The notes below the pieces were generated by a model. The model ran no database searches, was not told the origin of the DNA, and worked only from the letters and a program-made list of their open reading frames with translations. Below, one piece after another: positions 26,655 to 36,354 of a stretch of DNA of 64,000 nucleotides; position 1 is the first letter of the stretch; each line of letters begins with the position of its first letter. The stretch is taken from the NCBI RefSeq assembly GCF_051488685.1, contig NZ_JBPSEH010000012.1, positions 1 to 64,000 of the forward strand. The letters are read 5' to 3'. The position numbers and the translations under genes were made by a program. The DNA comes from Melioribacter sp051488685 (GTDB lineage Bacteria; Bacteroidota; Ignavibacteria; Ignavibacteriales; Melioribacteraceae).

Positions 26655-28688
26655 ATGACAATTGACGAACTGAAAAAGAAAATATCTACTTTGCTTGGTG
26701 TTTCCTCGAGTGAAAGAGAACTTGCTTTTACGATTTTTATCAAGAAACTTGGTGAGCAGCTTGCACCCGGATTAACCATTAAAATACCCGGTTTGGGATT
26801 CTTCCAGCTGAAGAATAACGAAACGGTCGATAAATTTGAGGAAATTCTATTTTCCCCATTGAGAGAAAGTATTTCAGATAAAGTTATATTTCTTTCTATC
26901 GATATCCCTATGGATTTTTACGATGAATCAAACGAGGATACGGAAACGTTTAGCATTGGTGTAGGCAAGCCAATAATCCCAATTGGTGAAGATGCGGGGC
27001 AGGATGCCGATGCTTCATATATCGTATTCAAAAAATTAATAGGAGAGCGCATCAACGATCTCCTATCTGAATCGGAACGTATACCTGATATAAATATTTG
27101 GGATGAATATTACAAAAGTGAAATATCTGGAACAAATAGCGATATCAAAACTGAATTATCGGAACTTACTGCCGACCTTAATTTTGATGAAGAACATTTT
27201 ACACAAGAAGTAGTTAATAACATTATCGATTATAAAGATAAGGATACAAACCCCGAAAATTTTGAAGATAGCGATTTAACACCGAGCAAATTACTGGAAG
27301 ACTATGATTCATTTAACGTTTCAGAAAATAATATTTCGACTGAAACCGACGATGAAAAAGAAGATGCGTTCGGTCTGGAATATCTGCTCGAAAATCTAAG
27401 TACTGAAATACCTGAAGGAAATATTGAACCAGAAAGCGAGTCGCAACTAAATGGAAAGGACAAAATTGATGATACTACCAAAAACTTAGAAGAATTGATT
27501 GAGGGCGAAAAAAAACAGATTGATGATAATATAGAACTGGAGAAAATAGTTGGTAATCAGCTGGAAGAAGAGGATGAGGGAATAAATCCAGAGGATGAGA
27601 AAGAAAAACAGGAAGAGGACAACGAAGAGCAAGAATCGAAAGATGAATTAGAAATTGAGTCGACGGAAAATGACGAGAAAGATTCTACGACCGAAATTGA
27701 AATTGAATTGGGTAAACATCGTTATAAAAATCTGGAAGAACGAATTGAAATTGAAAACACTGAGGAGATACTTGATGTAGAGGTCGATGAAGAAGAGGAA
27801 GAATTTCTTGGGCTTAGAAAAAGAATTCAGGAAAATACAGAATGGAACTGGGGAGATGAGCTAAGAGACGAATTGGAAAATTACGACGACTCTAAATTTG
27901 ATGAAGAAATGGAAGATGTTAAGGAGGAAGATATCCTGAAATCGACTCGGCCAGTTTCTGAAGATCTGTTTAAAAAACTCGAAACAACAATTAAAGAGGA
28001 ACTGCAGGAAGCAAAAGTTTCTACAAAGTATGAATTCATTGAGCAAAAAGAAGAAAGTTACAAAAGCACTCCAGCTAAGGATACGTATGATCACGAACAG
28101 GAAATTGAGGATGAAGAGAAACATGGATATTTTAAATATGGAATACTTGGTTTGTTTATTTTGGTAATGTTTGTCGGTGTAGTTTATTTATTTTTTCAAG
28201 GTAACAAGGAATCAAATCTGGAAACTCCTGTCGAACAACAGAGTGCTTCGATTACGCAAAATCAGGATAAAAATGAAATTGCATCGCTTGAAAAAGAACA
28301 GAACGAAAATATAAGCGATGAAAATCTGTCTGTAGTTGAGGACGATTTTCCGCGGGTTGCTAAACTGGAAGATAAATTAAACAAAAAAACAAGTACCCCA
28401 ACAAGCCAGACTGTAGATGATGATGCTTTATATATAAGTCCTGAAAATGATATCCATGTATATAAAACTATTTTCTCGGATGGAGCAAAATATTATGTTC
28501 AGACCTCTTCCTGGAGGAACGAATCTAAAGCAATAGACGAAGTAGGAAATTGGAAGCGCAAAGGATATAGTTCCTTTATTATGAAAGTAAATATTCCAGA
28601 AAAGGGAGGGTTATGGTTTCGGGTGCGAGTCGGCCCTTTTAATAGTGAAGCCGAAGCGCGTAAATTTTACGAGCAAAATTTTCAATAA
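26655..28688 (+). CDS. HU-like domain / transmembrane / SPOR-domain protein
   Basis: A 677-residue protein. Residues about 1-85 resemble the HU/IHF-like domain seen in Bacteroidota SPOR proteins (TIDELKKKISTLLGV, FIKKLGEQLAPGLTIKIPGL, GFFQLKN). Residues about 90-490 are a very acidic low-complexity stretch. A single membrane helix follows (YGILGLFILVMFVGVVYLFF, about residues 495-515). The C-terminal 75 residues are a SPOR domain that binds denuded septal peptidoglycan (YYVQTSSWRNESKAIDEVGN, WFRVRVGPFNSEAEARKFY). Chosen start is ATG 26655, after the barrel stop. It links cytosol and cell wall; DNA binding is unproved. Confidence 0.85.
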   Translation: MTIDELKKKISTLLGVSSSERELAFTIFIKKLGEQLAPGLTIKIPGLGFFQLKNNETVDKFEEILFSPLRESISDKVIFLSIDIPMDFYDESNEDTETFSIGVGKPIIPIGEDAGQDADASYIVFKKLIGERINDLLSESERIPDINIWDEYYKSEISGTNSDIKTELSELTADLNFDEEHFTQEVVNNIIDYKDKDTNPENFEDSDLTPSKLLEDYDSFNVSENNISTETDDEKEDAFGLEYLLENLSTEIPEGNIEPESESQLNGKDKIDDTTKNLEELIEGEKKQIDDNIELEKIVGNQLEEEDEGINPEDEKEKQEEDNEEQESKDELEIESTENDEKDSTTEIEIELGKHRYKNLEERIEIENTEEILDVEVDEEEEEFLGLRKRIQENTEWNWGDELRDELENYDDSKFDEEMEDVKEEDILKSTRPVSEDLFKKLETTIKEELQEAKVSTKYEFIEQKEESYKSTPAKDTYDHEQEIEDEEKHGYFKYGILGLFILVMFVGVVYLFFQGNKESNLETPVEQQSASITQNQDKNEIASLEKEQNENISDENLSVVEDDFPRVAKLEDKLNKKTSTPTSQTVDDDALYISPENDIHVYKTIFSDGAKYYVQTSSWRNESKAIDEVGNWKRKGYSSFIMKVNIPEKGGLWFRVRVGPFNSEAEARKFYEQNFQ

Positions 28689-28705
28689 TATAACGGAAGG
28701 AAATT

Positions 28706-29356
28706 ATGGATTTACTCTCAATTTTTCTAAAAGGTGGCTGGGTAATGTATTTAATCCTAGCTTGCTCGTTGATTGCAGTTGCAATTATAATTGAAAAATT
28801 TATCGTCCTAAAAAAAGCTAAAGTAAATGTCCCGGCATTCTTGGTTAAAATAAGGACGATGTTAAAAAAGAAAGATATAGAAGGTGCAATAGCAATTTGT
28901 ATTGCGGAAAGAACTCCGGTGTCGAATATCGTCAAAAAAGGATTAAAAAAGTACAGACACGGTCATCAACGTGTTGTCGAAGCAATCGAAAGCGCTGGAA
29001 GGCAGGAGATAGCTAAACTTGAAAAAGGATTACCGATATTGGCGTCGATATCGGGCATTGCGCCTTTACTCGGATTTTTGGGTACGGTTACCGGTATGAT
29101 TACAGCATTTATGAAGATTCAGGAATTGCAGGGTTCAGCTAATCCTGCCGACCTTGCAGGCGGTATCTGGGAAGCGTTAATCACAACAGCTTTTGGTCTT
29201 ATTGTGGGCATTCCGGCACTCGCTTTTTATAACTATTTCGTAAGCGCTATTAGCAAATTAGTTATGGACATTGAACTCGTTACTACTGACGTCATCGATA
29301 TTCTCGAAGATACTGGAAAAGGAATTGTTGATGACGACGAAGAAATTAATCTCTGA
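28706..29356 (+). CDS. MotA/TolQ/ExbB proton-channel protein
   Basis: A 216-residue inner-membrane protein with three helices (about 10-32, 110-135, 155-180), the first after a short N-terminus, and the conserved ILASISGIAPLLGFLGTVTGMI and GGIWEALITTAFGLIVGIPA. It forms the pentameric channel that powers ExbD/TolR. It sits 17 nt after the SPOR gene and 8 nt before ExbD. TolQ versus ExbB cannot be told from sequence alone; the TonB gene downstream favours ExbB-type energising. Confidence 0.92.
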   Translation: MDLLSIFLKGGWVMYLILACSLIAVAIIIEKFIVLKKAKVNVPAFLVKIRTMLKKKDIEGAIAICIAERTPVSNIVKKGLKKYRHGHQRVVEAIESAGRQEIAKLEKGLPILASISGIAPLLGFLGTVTGMITAFMKIQELQGSANPADLAGGIWEALITTAFGLIVGIPALAFYNYFVSAISKLVMDIELVTTDVIDILEDTGKGIVDDDEEINL

Positions 29357-29364
29357 GGCTAACC

Positions 29365-29772
29365 ATGAAATTCGAAACCAATAATAAACCGTTGAGTATA
29401 TTTGCCTATTCCTCGCTTACAGATATTGTTATGCTTCTTTTGATATTCTTCCTGTTGACCTCGCAGTTCGTCATTCAAACCGGAGTGAAAATTAAATTAC
29501 CATCAGCAAAAAATAACGAACAGGTTGCCCCGGCCAAATTAATTGTTACCATCACGGAAGGTAATCAAATATTTCTCGGAAACGAAGAAATTTCAATTGA
29601 AAGAATTGCAGGTCGTCTTGATATTCTGAGAAGAGAAACTAACGAAAGTAATCTTATTATAAGAGCCGATAAATCAGTAAATATTGACATTATTATTAGT
29701 ATAATCGATGCAGCTAAAGGTGTTGGCATCGATAAATTTACAATCGAGACAGAGAAAGCAGAGTATGAATGA
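29365..29772 (+). CDS. ExbD/TolR-type protein
   Basis: A 135-residue protein with one N-terminal helix. The proton-carrying Asp is in SLTDIVMLLLIFFLLTSQFV, followed by the LPSA linker and a periplasmic alpha/beta domain ending KGVGIDKFTIETEK. With the previous gene it makes the motor. Its end overlaps the TonB gene by 8 nt. Confidence 0.93.
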   Translation: MKFETNNKPLSIFAYSSLTDIVMLLLIFFLLTSQFVIQTGVKIKLPSAKNNEQVAPAKLIVTITEGNQIFLGNEEISIERIAGRLDILRRETNESNLIIRADKSVNIDIIISIIDAAKGVGIDKFTIETEKAEYE

Positions 29773-30439
29773 TAAATTACGTCAAAATTCCTTTTTAGCT
29801 TCCTTTTTGCTCCATGTAGTTTTAATTGTTCTCTTTGCTTTTATTCATTTGCCTGTTAATCTTGAAGAGGAAGATTACATAACAGTTGGATTTGGTACGG
29901 GTACTTTTGCAGGTAGCAGAGGTCCAGTTACAAAAAACGAAGTCAATGAAGAGTCAAAAGAGCAGAAGGTAGAATCAAAAAAAGATGAGAAGAAAGTTGA
30001 GCTGCCCAAATCGAGCACTGAAGATAAAGATAATATTGTGAAACGAGCGGATAAAAAGAACGAAGAAAAAACGAAAGAGATTGAGAACGATGGCAAAGTT
30101 ACAGAGGAAAATAAATACAGTGGAACCGAAGTTACGGGCGAGGGAGTAGGAGGCTTTGGTTTTGAACTCGACTTCGGCGGCAAAGGAATCAGGAAAATTT
30201 ATAGCTACATTTTACCAGATTATCCCGAAGGCGTTTCAAAAGAAATCGACGTGAAACTGAAATTTACAATTTTGCCCGACGGTACTGTTGGTAAAATTAT
30301 TCCACTTATAAAAGCCGATGCTAAACTTGAAATGGCGGCAATCAACTCCCTCCGTCAGTGGCGTTTTGAACCCCTACCCCAGAATGCAAAACAAACAGAA
30401 CAAACGGCAATAATTACATTTCCCTATCGGTTGCAGTAG
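29765..30439 (+). CDS. TonB-family energy-transducing protein
   Basis: A 224-residue protein: an N-terminal membrane anchor (about residues 9-28), a highly charged Lys/Glu-rich linker (about 55-130) and a C-terminal TonB domain (about 145-224: VKLKFTILPDGTVGKIIPL, AAINSLRQWRFEPLP). It carries motor energy to outer-membrane proteins, plausibly the barrel at 25061. ATG 29765 is chosen over an upstream frame extension because the anchor follows it. The 3' end overlaps a convergent gene by 26 nt. Confidence 0.92.
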   Translation: MNDKLRQNSFLASFLLHVVLIVLFAFIHLPVNLEEEDYITVGFGTGTFAGSRGPVTKNEVNEESKEQKVESKKDEKKVELPKSSTEDKDNIVKRADKKNEEKTKEIENDGKVTEENKYSGTEVTGEGVGGFGFELDFGGKGIRKIYSYILPDYPEGVSKEIDVKLKFTILPDGTVGKIIPLIKADAKLEMAAINSLRQWRFEPLPQNAKQTEQTAIITFPYRLQ

Positions 30440-30710
30440 ACTTATGGCCGTAGTAAAATCGATAAAAAAAGTATTCACCTATTGTCAATAAAATTAACGA
30501 GAGTGTGTCGGCATTTAATTCCAGACTTATCCCTTCACTATTAAAAAATATTTTGACAATGCTACTAGATATCGACCAGCCAACAGTAAATAATATGATT
30601 ATCAAAGCAACATTCAGAAAAGCCGAGCCGAGAGACTCCTCCTGATATTTCATTACGAAAATATAGGTTACAAAAATTAAATGGAGTGTCATTAATAATG
30701 CAGCTATCAT
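30414..30710 (-). CDS. Small membrane protein, function unknown
   Basis: A 98-residue protein with two or three hydrophobic segments (about 2-20, 30-52, 66-86). I do not recognise the family. It is the last gene of a four-gene minus-strand group: the upstream gene's stop overlaps its start (ATGA type). Its 3' end overlaps the tonB 3' end on the other strand by 26 nt. Confidence 0.6.
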   Translation of the reverse strand: MIAALLMTLHLIFVTYIFVMKYQEESLGSAFLNVALIIILFTVGWSISSSIVKIFFNSEGISLELNADTLSLILLTIGEYFFYRFYYGHKSTATDREM

Positions 30711-31216
30711 TCCTCTATATTCCCTATTCTGTTGTTGATAATTTGTGCTCCGGTAAGTCCACCTATAGCTCCGAACAATGTATTTATCACAAAATTATTT
30801 ATAAGAACCGAAATAGTATAAACAAATGAGAAGCCGGTTGTAACTATATCATTGCGTAAATTTTGAAACATCCGAGTAATCTCTTTTCGTATGTCTTCAC
30901 TCACAGGAAAAGAATTGATCATTTTTTGAAATTCAGGAAACGAGGCTACAATATCGTTACTACGTGTAATAAATGTAATCATTAAGTCGAATGCTGAACC
31001 AAAAATGGCAGCAAAAACTCCAGTCATAATTCCGATTATAAATCCTCTTGAAGCTGGTATCCTACCTCTATCTCTGGTGGATTTTCTGTCAAGAACGAGT
31101 GCTAAGTATGACGCAACAGGAATTATAACACAGCATGTCAATCCTTTGGCAAGAGGAACTATCGAAAGCACCCCGGCGCCAAATCCGCTGACTATTGCGG
31201 GTAGATGTTTTCTCAT
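30707..31216 (-). CDS. Membrane protein, function unknown
   Basis: A 169-residue protein with Gly-rich hydrophobic segments near both ends (about 8-45, 60-80, 125-160) and a polar central helix with a Phe-Pro-Glu-Phe stretch. N-terminal GFGAGVLSIVPLAKGLTCC looks like a DUF4199-like small membrane protein, but I cannot assign it. Four-base overlaps on both sides bind it into an operon. Confidence 0.65.
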   Translation of the reverse strand: MRKHLPAIVSGFGAGVLSIVPLAKGLTCCVIIPVASYLALVLDRKSTRDRGRIPASRGFIIGIMTGVFAAIFGSAFDLMITFITRSNDIVASFPEFQKMINSFPVSEDIRKEITRMFQNLRNDIVTTGFSFVYTISVLINNFVINTLFGAIGGLTGAQIINNRIGNIEE

Positions 31217-31659
31217 GTATCACTGTTTTTCTTGTTTAATGAGCTGTAAAAATATAAAAATATTACCGAACCAAAAAGAAAGCCGGTAATGACCGCCACA
31301 GTTCTGGAGTATGCTTTTACGCCAAGTAATACCAGTAACCAGTCAATTATAATTGGGAGAGAAAAAATATATAACGGTTTATTTGATTTTAGTAAGATCT
31401 TTCCGTATAAAAGAGTCGCAAGCGAGGAAATTAAAGCTCCTGCATAAATACCACTGCATCGAGCGCAGACCAATATAGAATGACCTTCAAAGATTATAGT
31501 TCTATCAGGATTTTGGTGACAAACAACCGAAAATGTTTTTTTTACGAAAGGTAATAGGTATATAAACTCAGGTAAATTATAAATCCAAAATTCCGATAAT
31601 AATAAGAGAAACCAGATAAAAAGGCTGAGAGTTAATATTAAACGATAGATTAATTTCAC
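31213..31659 (-). CDS. DUF2085-family membrane protein
   Basis: A 148-residue protein with about four membrane helices. It has the family cysteines and histidine in VVCHQNPDRTI and VCARCSGIYAGALI. The Cys/His pattern suggests metal or heme contact, but no function is established. It overlaps the downstream membrane gene by four bases and follows the propeller gene by one base. Confidence 0.8.
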   Translation of the reverse strand: MKLIYRLILTLSLFIWFLLLLSEFWIYNLPEFIYLLPFVKKTFSVVCHQNPDRTIIFEGHSILVCARCSGIYAGALISSLATLLYGKILLKSNKPLYIFSLPIIIDWLLVLLGVKAYSRTVAVITGFLFGSVIFLYFYSSLNKKNSDT

Positions 31660-31660
31660 G

Positions 31661-32518
31661 CTATTTTACTAACTTATAGACATAAATTGTTTTCGGTGTG
31701 AGAATATATAATTTTTGGTCAAATAATATCGAGTCGGTAATGGGCTCACTTATATTAGGGGAAAAATTTTTGAATTCTAGATTTAGTAAATCCCGGTTGT
31801 TAAAAGCATAATAAATGTTCTTTGAGGTGTTAATTGTTAATCCGGTTGGGGTAGCATTAATATTTATCGGGTCGAAGTCGAAGTCCTTTCGGGCGATGTT
31901 ATTTCCCCACAGGTCGAATATAAAAAGGCTTTGTGTATCGAGTACAAAGATTTTATTGTCGATAATCGAGAAGGCTTCCGGATTTTCGAGTACTGAATTT
32001 CCTGCTAAAATTCCACCAACTTCCAGAAGGTACTGGCCGTCGGATGTAAATTTAAGGAGACGACTATTGTCGGAATCGATGAGAAATACATCACCTTGAT
32101 TCGATACACTTACTGAGATTGGATGCCTGAAAGGCTCGGATGAATATGTTGATAAAGTTGTGATGTAATTCAAATCCTTATCGAAAATTTGAATCCTGTC
32201 GTTGTATTTATCGGCAACATACACGTTCAATAGAGTCGAATGTACATCTGCGGGGAAATCGAATGTATAATTGTCCCAGCCGTATCCACCGACAACTTTT
32301 ATTATTGTACCGACAGAATCGATTTTAAGCAATTCATTTGTTGAAATGTCTACAACGTAAATTGAACCGGCATGGTCAATTGAAAATGAACGTGCAGATG
32401 TAAAATTTCCAATTGTATGACTGAAAACTGGGGTCTGGGCTTTTATAAAGGTAATATTGAAAAGTAAAAATGACATGTAAAAATGTACTAAACAATTTTT
32501 TAAGCCCGAATTTAACAT
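31661..32518 (-). CDS. Secreted NHL/six-bladed beta-propeller-like protein
   Basis: A 285-residue protein with a hydrophobic N-terminus ending IKAQ (signal peptide about 1-27; an internal ATG would give a shorter leader). Then come repeated blades such as ARSFSIDHAGSIYVVDISTN, FDFPADVHSTLLNVYVADKY, NDRIQIFDKDLNYI and FRHPISVSVSNQGDVFLIDS, each with the NHL-like xxVYVADxxNxRIQ pattern. It probably binds a ligand or peptide in the periplasm. First gene of the minus-strand group with DUF2085. Confidence 0.75.
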   Translation of the reverse strand: MLNSGLKNCLVHFYMSFLLFNITFIKAQTPVFSHTIGNFTSARSFSIDHAGSIYVVDISTNELLKIDSVGTIIKVVGGYGWDNYTFDFPADVHSTLLNVYVADKYNDRIQIFDKDLNYITTLSTYSSEPFRHPISVSVSNQGDVFLIDSDNSRLLKFTSDGQYLLEVGGILAGNSVLENPEAFSIIDNKIFVLDTQSLFIFDLWGNNIARKDFDFDPININATPTGLTINTSKNIYYAFNNRDLLNLEFKNFSPNISEPITDSILFDQKLYILTPKTIYVYKLVK

Positions 32519-32615
32519 TTTTTAAAGGCACGGATTATGTGAGTTTTTACTTAATAAAAATAAATGAATTTAGTAAATTAAACCAGTAATAATTATTTAT
32601 CTTACCGAGGAAAAA

Positions 32616-35600
32616 ATGCAAAAATCATTTTTTATTTTAATTGTAATTTTATTGGTGTTTTCCTCATGTAAATTAAAAGAAGAATCTGACATTACAGGTC
32701 CCGGTGGAGGCAGTGTTTCAGAAAATTTGAAAATCATTGCCCCAAACGGAGGGGAAGTCATTGTAGAGGGTACATCGTACGAAATCAAATGGAGCGGAAC
32801 TACTTCTTCATTGATTAGCCTCTATTATTCAATAGATAACGGCAACAAATGGACTATGATTGCCGACAGTATTCAGAATACGGGCATCTACATCTGGTTT
32901 CCTGTACCAGGTCTGGTATCAAGTCAATGTAAAGTTCGCATTACAAATATAGAAGAAACGGCTTTTGATGAAAGCGATACTACTTTTAGTATAATTAGAA
33001 GCAGCAACGAAAGTCTTAAACTTATTAGTCCTGTGGGTGGCGAAGAATGGGAGGCAGGCACTTCGAAGGAAATTAAATGGTACAGCACAGGAATCGATTC
33101 GGTTATTATCGAATATACTACCGATAACGGAAATCACTGGAATTATATTTCTACAGATAGAAAAAATACTGGAATTTATTTCTGGGAACCTGTGCCGAAT
33201 ACACCATCTACATTAGCGAGAATACGTATTAAAGATGCTGAAGATGGAATTCCTTACGTCGAAAGCGATAATGTATTTTCAATTTTACCCGAACCTCAAA
33301 TTAAAGTACTGGAGCCAAATGGTGGTGAAATATGGCTTGCCGGTTCAACTCAAAAAATCGAATGGCTCTCTGAAAATATTAAGAATGTAAAGATTGCTTA
33401 TACAGTAAATAATGGTTATGAATGGATTACTATTGAGGATTCACTTCCCAGTACGGGATTTTATGAATGGAAGAATATACCGGACCTGAATTCAAAATTA
33501 TGCAAAATTAGAATTTATGATGCTCTCGATGGAGAACCGTGGGATGTATCCGATAGTACCTTCCAGATAACAAATCAAATCAGTCAGGCAATTGAAATTA
33601 CAAGTCCCAACGGTGGTGAAAGCTGGCAGGCTGGAACAGCTCAGAATATCACGTGGTCTTCTGTTGGCATTAAAAAAGTAAGCCTTGAATTCTCGGCAAA
33701 TAATGGACTTACGTGGGATGTAATTGCGGAGAATGTTCCAAATTCAGGAGCATACGAATGGAATGTACCTGATAGACTTTCCACACAATGCCTTGTTAGG
33801 ATTAAAGACGCTGAAGACGGCAACCCTGTTGACCAGAGTAATAAAGTATTTAAAATTGTTCCTAAACCCAAGATCGAAGTAGTTTATCCAAATGGTGGCG
33901 AAGCATGGACTGCCGGGGTGCTCGATACAATTCGCTGGAATTCAATTGGAGTTGAAAATGTAACGATTATGTATAGCTCTAATAATGGGATTAGCTGGGA
34001 TAAACTTGTTGAAAAAACACCTTCAAGCGGTAAATATCCGGCAAGTTTTACGGTCCCATCGAATCAATATAAAATTAGAATATTCGATTACGACCGAGGT
34101 TCGCCTATTGACGAAAGCGACGGTACTTTTATTGTGCTGACCGAACCAAGTGTAACTGTTTTAACTCCAAACGGAGGAGAACAGTGGTATACCGGTTCAA
34201 GTGATAATATATTATGGAAATCGACTAATATCGAAAATGTTAAAATCGAATATTCGATTAACAATGGTGCCTCATGGAAGACGATAGTCGAAAGCACTCC
34301 AAGTACGGGATTCTATGCATGGAAAAATATTCCTGATGTAAACTCATTATTGTGTAAAGTCAGAATAAGCGATGCTAACGATGGAATTCCATCAGATGTC
34401 TCGGATGAAGTATTTTCAATTACGAATAGAGGAAATCAGTTAATTAAGGTTACAAGTCCAAATGGCGGCGAATCGTTGACTGCAGGTGGCAGTTACAATA
34501 TCCACTGGAATGCTGCTGGAATTGAAAACGTAAAAATTGAATATACGTTTAATAACGGAATAAGCTGGAATACAATTGTGGAAAGTACGCCAAGTACAGG
34601 ATTTTTTAACTGGAGTAAAATACCTAACACAGCATCCACAAATTGCAAAATACGTATAAGCGATGCGTCTGACGGCAGTCCAAGCGATGAAAGCGACGCT
34701 TTCTTTAATATTGAGCCGGAACCAAATATAACAGTTCTTGAACCTAACGGTGGCGAGAGCCTTTTCTACGGAACTCCAGTAGAAATAAGATGGTCATCCG
34801 AAAATGTAAAATATGTTAAAATTCAGTATACGCTAAATGGAGGCGCAGATTGGGTAACGATAGCCAATTCAGTCGAAAGTATCGGCTCTTATGTATGGAA
34901 CAGTATTCCGAATACAAATTCGTTACAGTGCAGAATTAAAATAAGCGATGCGTCGGATGGAGTACCATTTGATATCTCTGACAATAATTTCCAGATTTCA
35001 AATCAAGTTGAGCAAACGATGCGTGTGATTTTGCCAAATGGCGGGGAAAAATGGCAGGCCGGAACGTCACAAAATATTCAGTGGGACTCGAAAGCTGTAA
35101 ATAATGTAGACATTGAATATACAATAAATAATGGACTAACCTGGCATACCATTGTAAGTAATTATCCCAGTTCGGGCTCATATGAATGGAATCCAGTAGT
35201 CAATGTAAATTCTACTCAGTGTAAAATAAGAATAAAAGATAGTCAGGATGGAATTCCTGCCGATGAAAGCAATGGGACATTTTCTATTCAACCAAGCCAG
35301 AGTATCGAAGTGATTTATCCAACTTCTGGAGTAGAAATATTATCAGGACAAAAATTTAAGATACAATGGAAGTCGCAGGGAATTGAATATGTGAAGATAG
35401 AATTTAATCCTTATAACACTACGAGTGAGCTCGACTGGAAAGTTCTTGTTGACAGTGTCTCAGGATATGATGAAGGTGGTGGTATCCGTTCATATGAGGC
35501 AAGTTTTTCGATTGTATCAGATAATTATGTTATCAGAATCAGCGATGCAGTGGATGGATCGCCGCTTGATTACTGCGATGGTGTATTCAAAGTAAAAGAA

Positions 35601-36278
35601 CCACCGACAATAAAGGTACTTGTGCCCAATGGTGGAGAACAGTGGCTTGTTAGTAAGTATCATGTAAGTACTACCGATGTTCAGCATTATCATCCTTATG
35701 AAATTAGGTGGAATGCGAATAATATTAACAAAGTCAGAATTGAATGGTCAACGAATGGTGGAGGTACCTGGCATACGGTTCCAGGAGCCGAGAGCACAGA
35801 AAACGATGGAAGTTTTATCTGGGCACCGGGCAGACTCGATTCTACTCGACCCGACAGTTCGGATAATTGCAAAATAAAGATTTCATCTGCCGATGCAGGC
35901 GTTACGGCAAGTGATATTACAGATGGTTATTTCTCGATTAGAGAAAATAAAATGATAAGAGTTGAATTCCCGAGCGATAAAACAGAATACTTTACAACGG
36001 ACAATCCCGACCGTTACCCAATGGATATAAGATGGACGTCTTACGCTGTATCTTCTGTTGATATCTACTACAGTCTTGATAACGGTTACTCGTGGACGAA
36101 TCTTATAAGAGATTATAAATCAACTGGAGCTTACGAATGGTTTTATCCATATGACCCTGTTAATGGACCGTTCTCAACTTTAGGTCGGATAAAGATAGTA
36201 GATCACGAGGATGAGACTATTTGGGATGTAGGTGATGTCCCATTCTGGCTGAATAAGCGACAGGGACAGGGAAATTAA
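32616..36278 (+). CDS. Giant repeat lipoprotein with 12 tandem beta modules
   Basis: A 1220-residue protein with a lipoprotein signal (LLVFSSC, lipid Cys about residue 19). The rest is 12 consecutive modules of about 95 residues. Each opens with a PNGGExWxAG motif, then IxWxS.GI..V.IEYS.NNGxxW, then a TGxYxW turn, and closes with CKIRIxDAxDGxPxDxSD. Modules 10 and 12 are the most degenerate; module 11 has an insertion. Similar modules occur in surface and extracellular proteins of this phylum. Predicted cell-surface stalk or adhesin; no enzymatic domain is seen. A terminator follows 5 bp downstream. Confidence 0.85.
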   Translation: MQKSFFILIVILLVFSSCKLKEESDITGPGGGSVSENLKIIAPNGGEVIVEGTSYEIKWSGTTSSLISLYYSIDNGNKWTMIADSIQNTGIYIWFPVPGLVSSQCKVRITNIEETAFDESDTTFSIIRSSNESLKLISPVGGEEWEAGTSKEIKWYSTGIDSVIIEYTTDNGNHWNYISTDRKNTGIYFWEPVPNTPSTLARIRIKDAEDGIPYVESDNVFSILPEPQIKVLEPNGGEIWLAGSTQKIEWLSENIKNVKIAYTVNNGYEWITIEDSLPSTGFYEWKNIPDLNSKLCKIRIYDALDGEPWDVSDSTFQITNQISQAIEITSPNGGESWQAGTAQNITWSSVGIKKVSLEFSANNGLTWDVIAENVPNSGAYEWNVPDRLSTQCLVRIKDAEDGNPVDQSNKVFKIVPKPKIEVVYPNGGEAWTAGVLDTIRWNSIGVENVTIMYSSNNGISWDKLVEKTPSSGKYPASFTVPSNQYKIRIFDYDRGSPIDESDGTFIVLTEPSVTVLTPNGGEQWYTGSSDNILWKSTNIENVKIEYSINNGASWKTIVESTPSTGFYAWKNIPDVNSLLCKVRISDANDGIPSDVSDEVFSITNRGNQLIKVTSPNGGESLTAGGSYNIHWNAAGIENVKIEYTFNNGISWNTIVESTPSTGFFNWSKIPNTASTNCKIRISDASDGSPSDESDAFFNIEPEPNITVLEPNGGESLFYGTPVEIRWSSENVKYVKIQYTLNGGADWVTIANSVESIGSYVWNSIPNTNSLQCRIKISDASDGVPFDISDNNFQISNQVEQTMRVILPNGGEKWQAGTSQNIQWDSKAVNNVDIEYTINNGLTWHTIVSNYPSSGSYEWNPVVNVNSTQCKIRIKDSQDGIPADESNGTFSIQPSQSIEVIYPTSGVEILSGQKFKIQWKSQGIEYVKIEFNPYNTTSELDWKVLVDSVSGYDEGGGIRSYEASFSIVSDNYVIRISDAVDGSPLDYCDGVFKVKEPPTIKVLVPNGGEQWLVSKYHVSTTDVQHYHPYEIRWNANNINKVRIEWSTNGGGTWHTVPGAESTENDGSFIWAPGRLDSTRPDSSDNCKIKISSADAGVTASDITDGYFSIRENKMIRVEFPSDKTEYFTTDNPDRYPMDIRWTSYAVSSVDIYYSLDNGYSWTNLIRDYKSTGAYEWFYPYDPVNGPFSTLGRIKIVDHEDETIWDVGDVPFWLNKRQGQGN

Positions 36279-36282
36279 AATA

Positions 36283-36309
36283 AAAATCCCCCGTTATTCG
36301 GGGGATTTT
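36283..36309 (+). terminator. Rho-independent terminator
   Basis: AAAATCCCCC (36283-36292) pairs with GGGGGATTTT (36300-36309) around GTTATTC. It ends the repeat-lipoprotein transcript and precedes tRNA-Gln. Confidence 0.92.
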
Positions 36310-36354
36310 ATTTGTATAGAAGACTCCGAATTAATAAATTTGACATGCTAATTT

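Noticed and set aside
32700..36200. CRISPR-like or satellite repeats in the 36-kb region
   Set aside because: The periodicity is about 290 bp and in frame; it is explained by 12 protein modules of about 95 residues.
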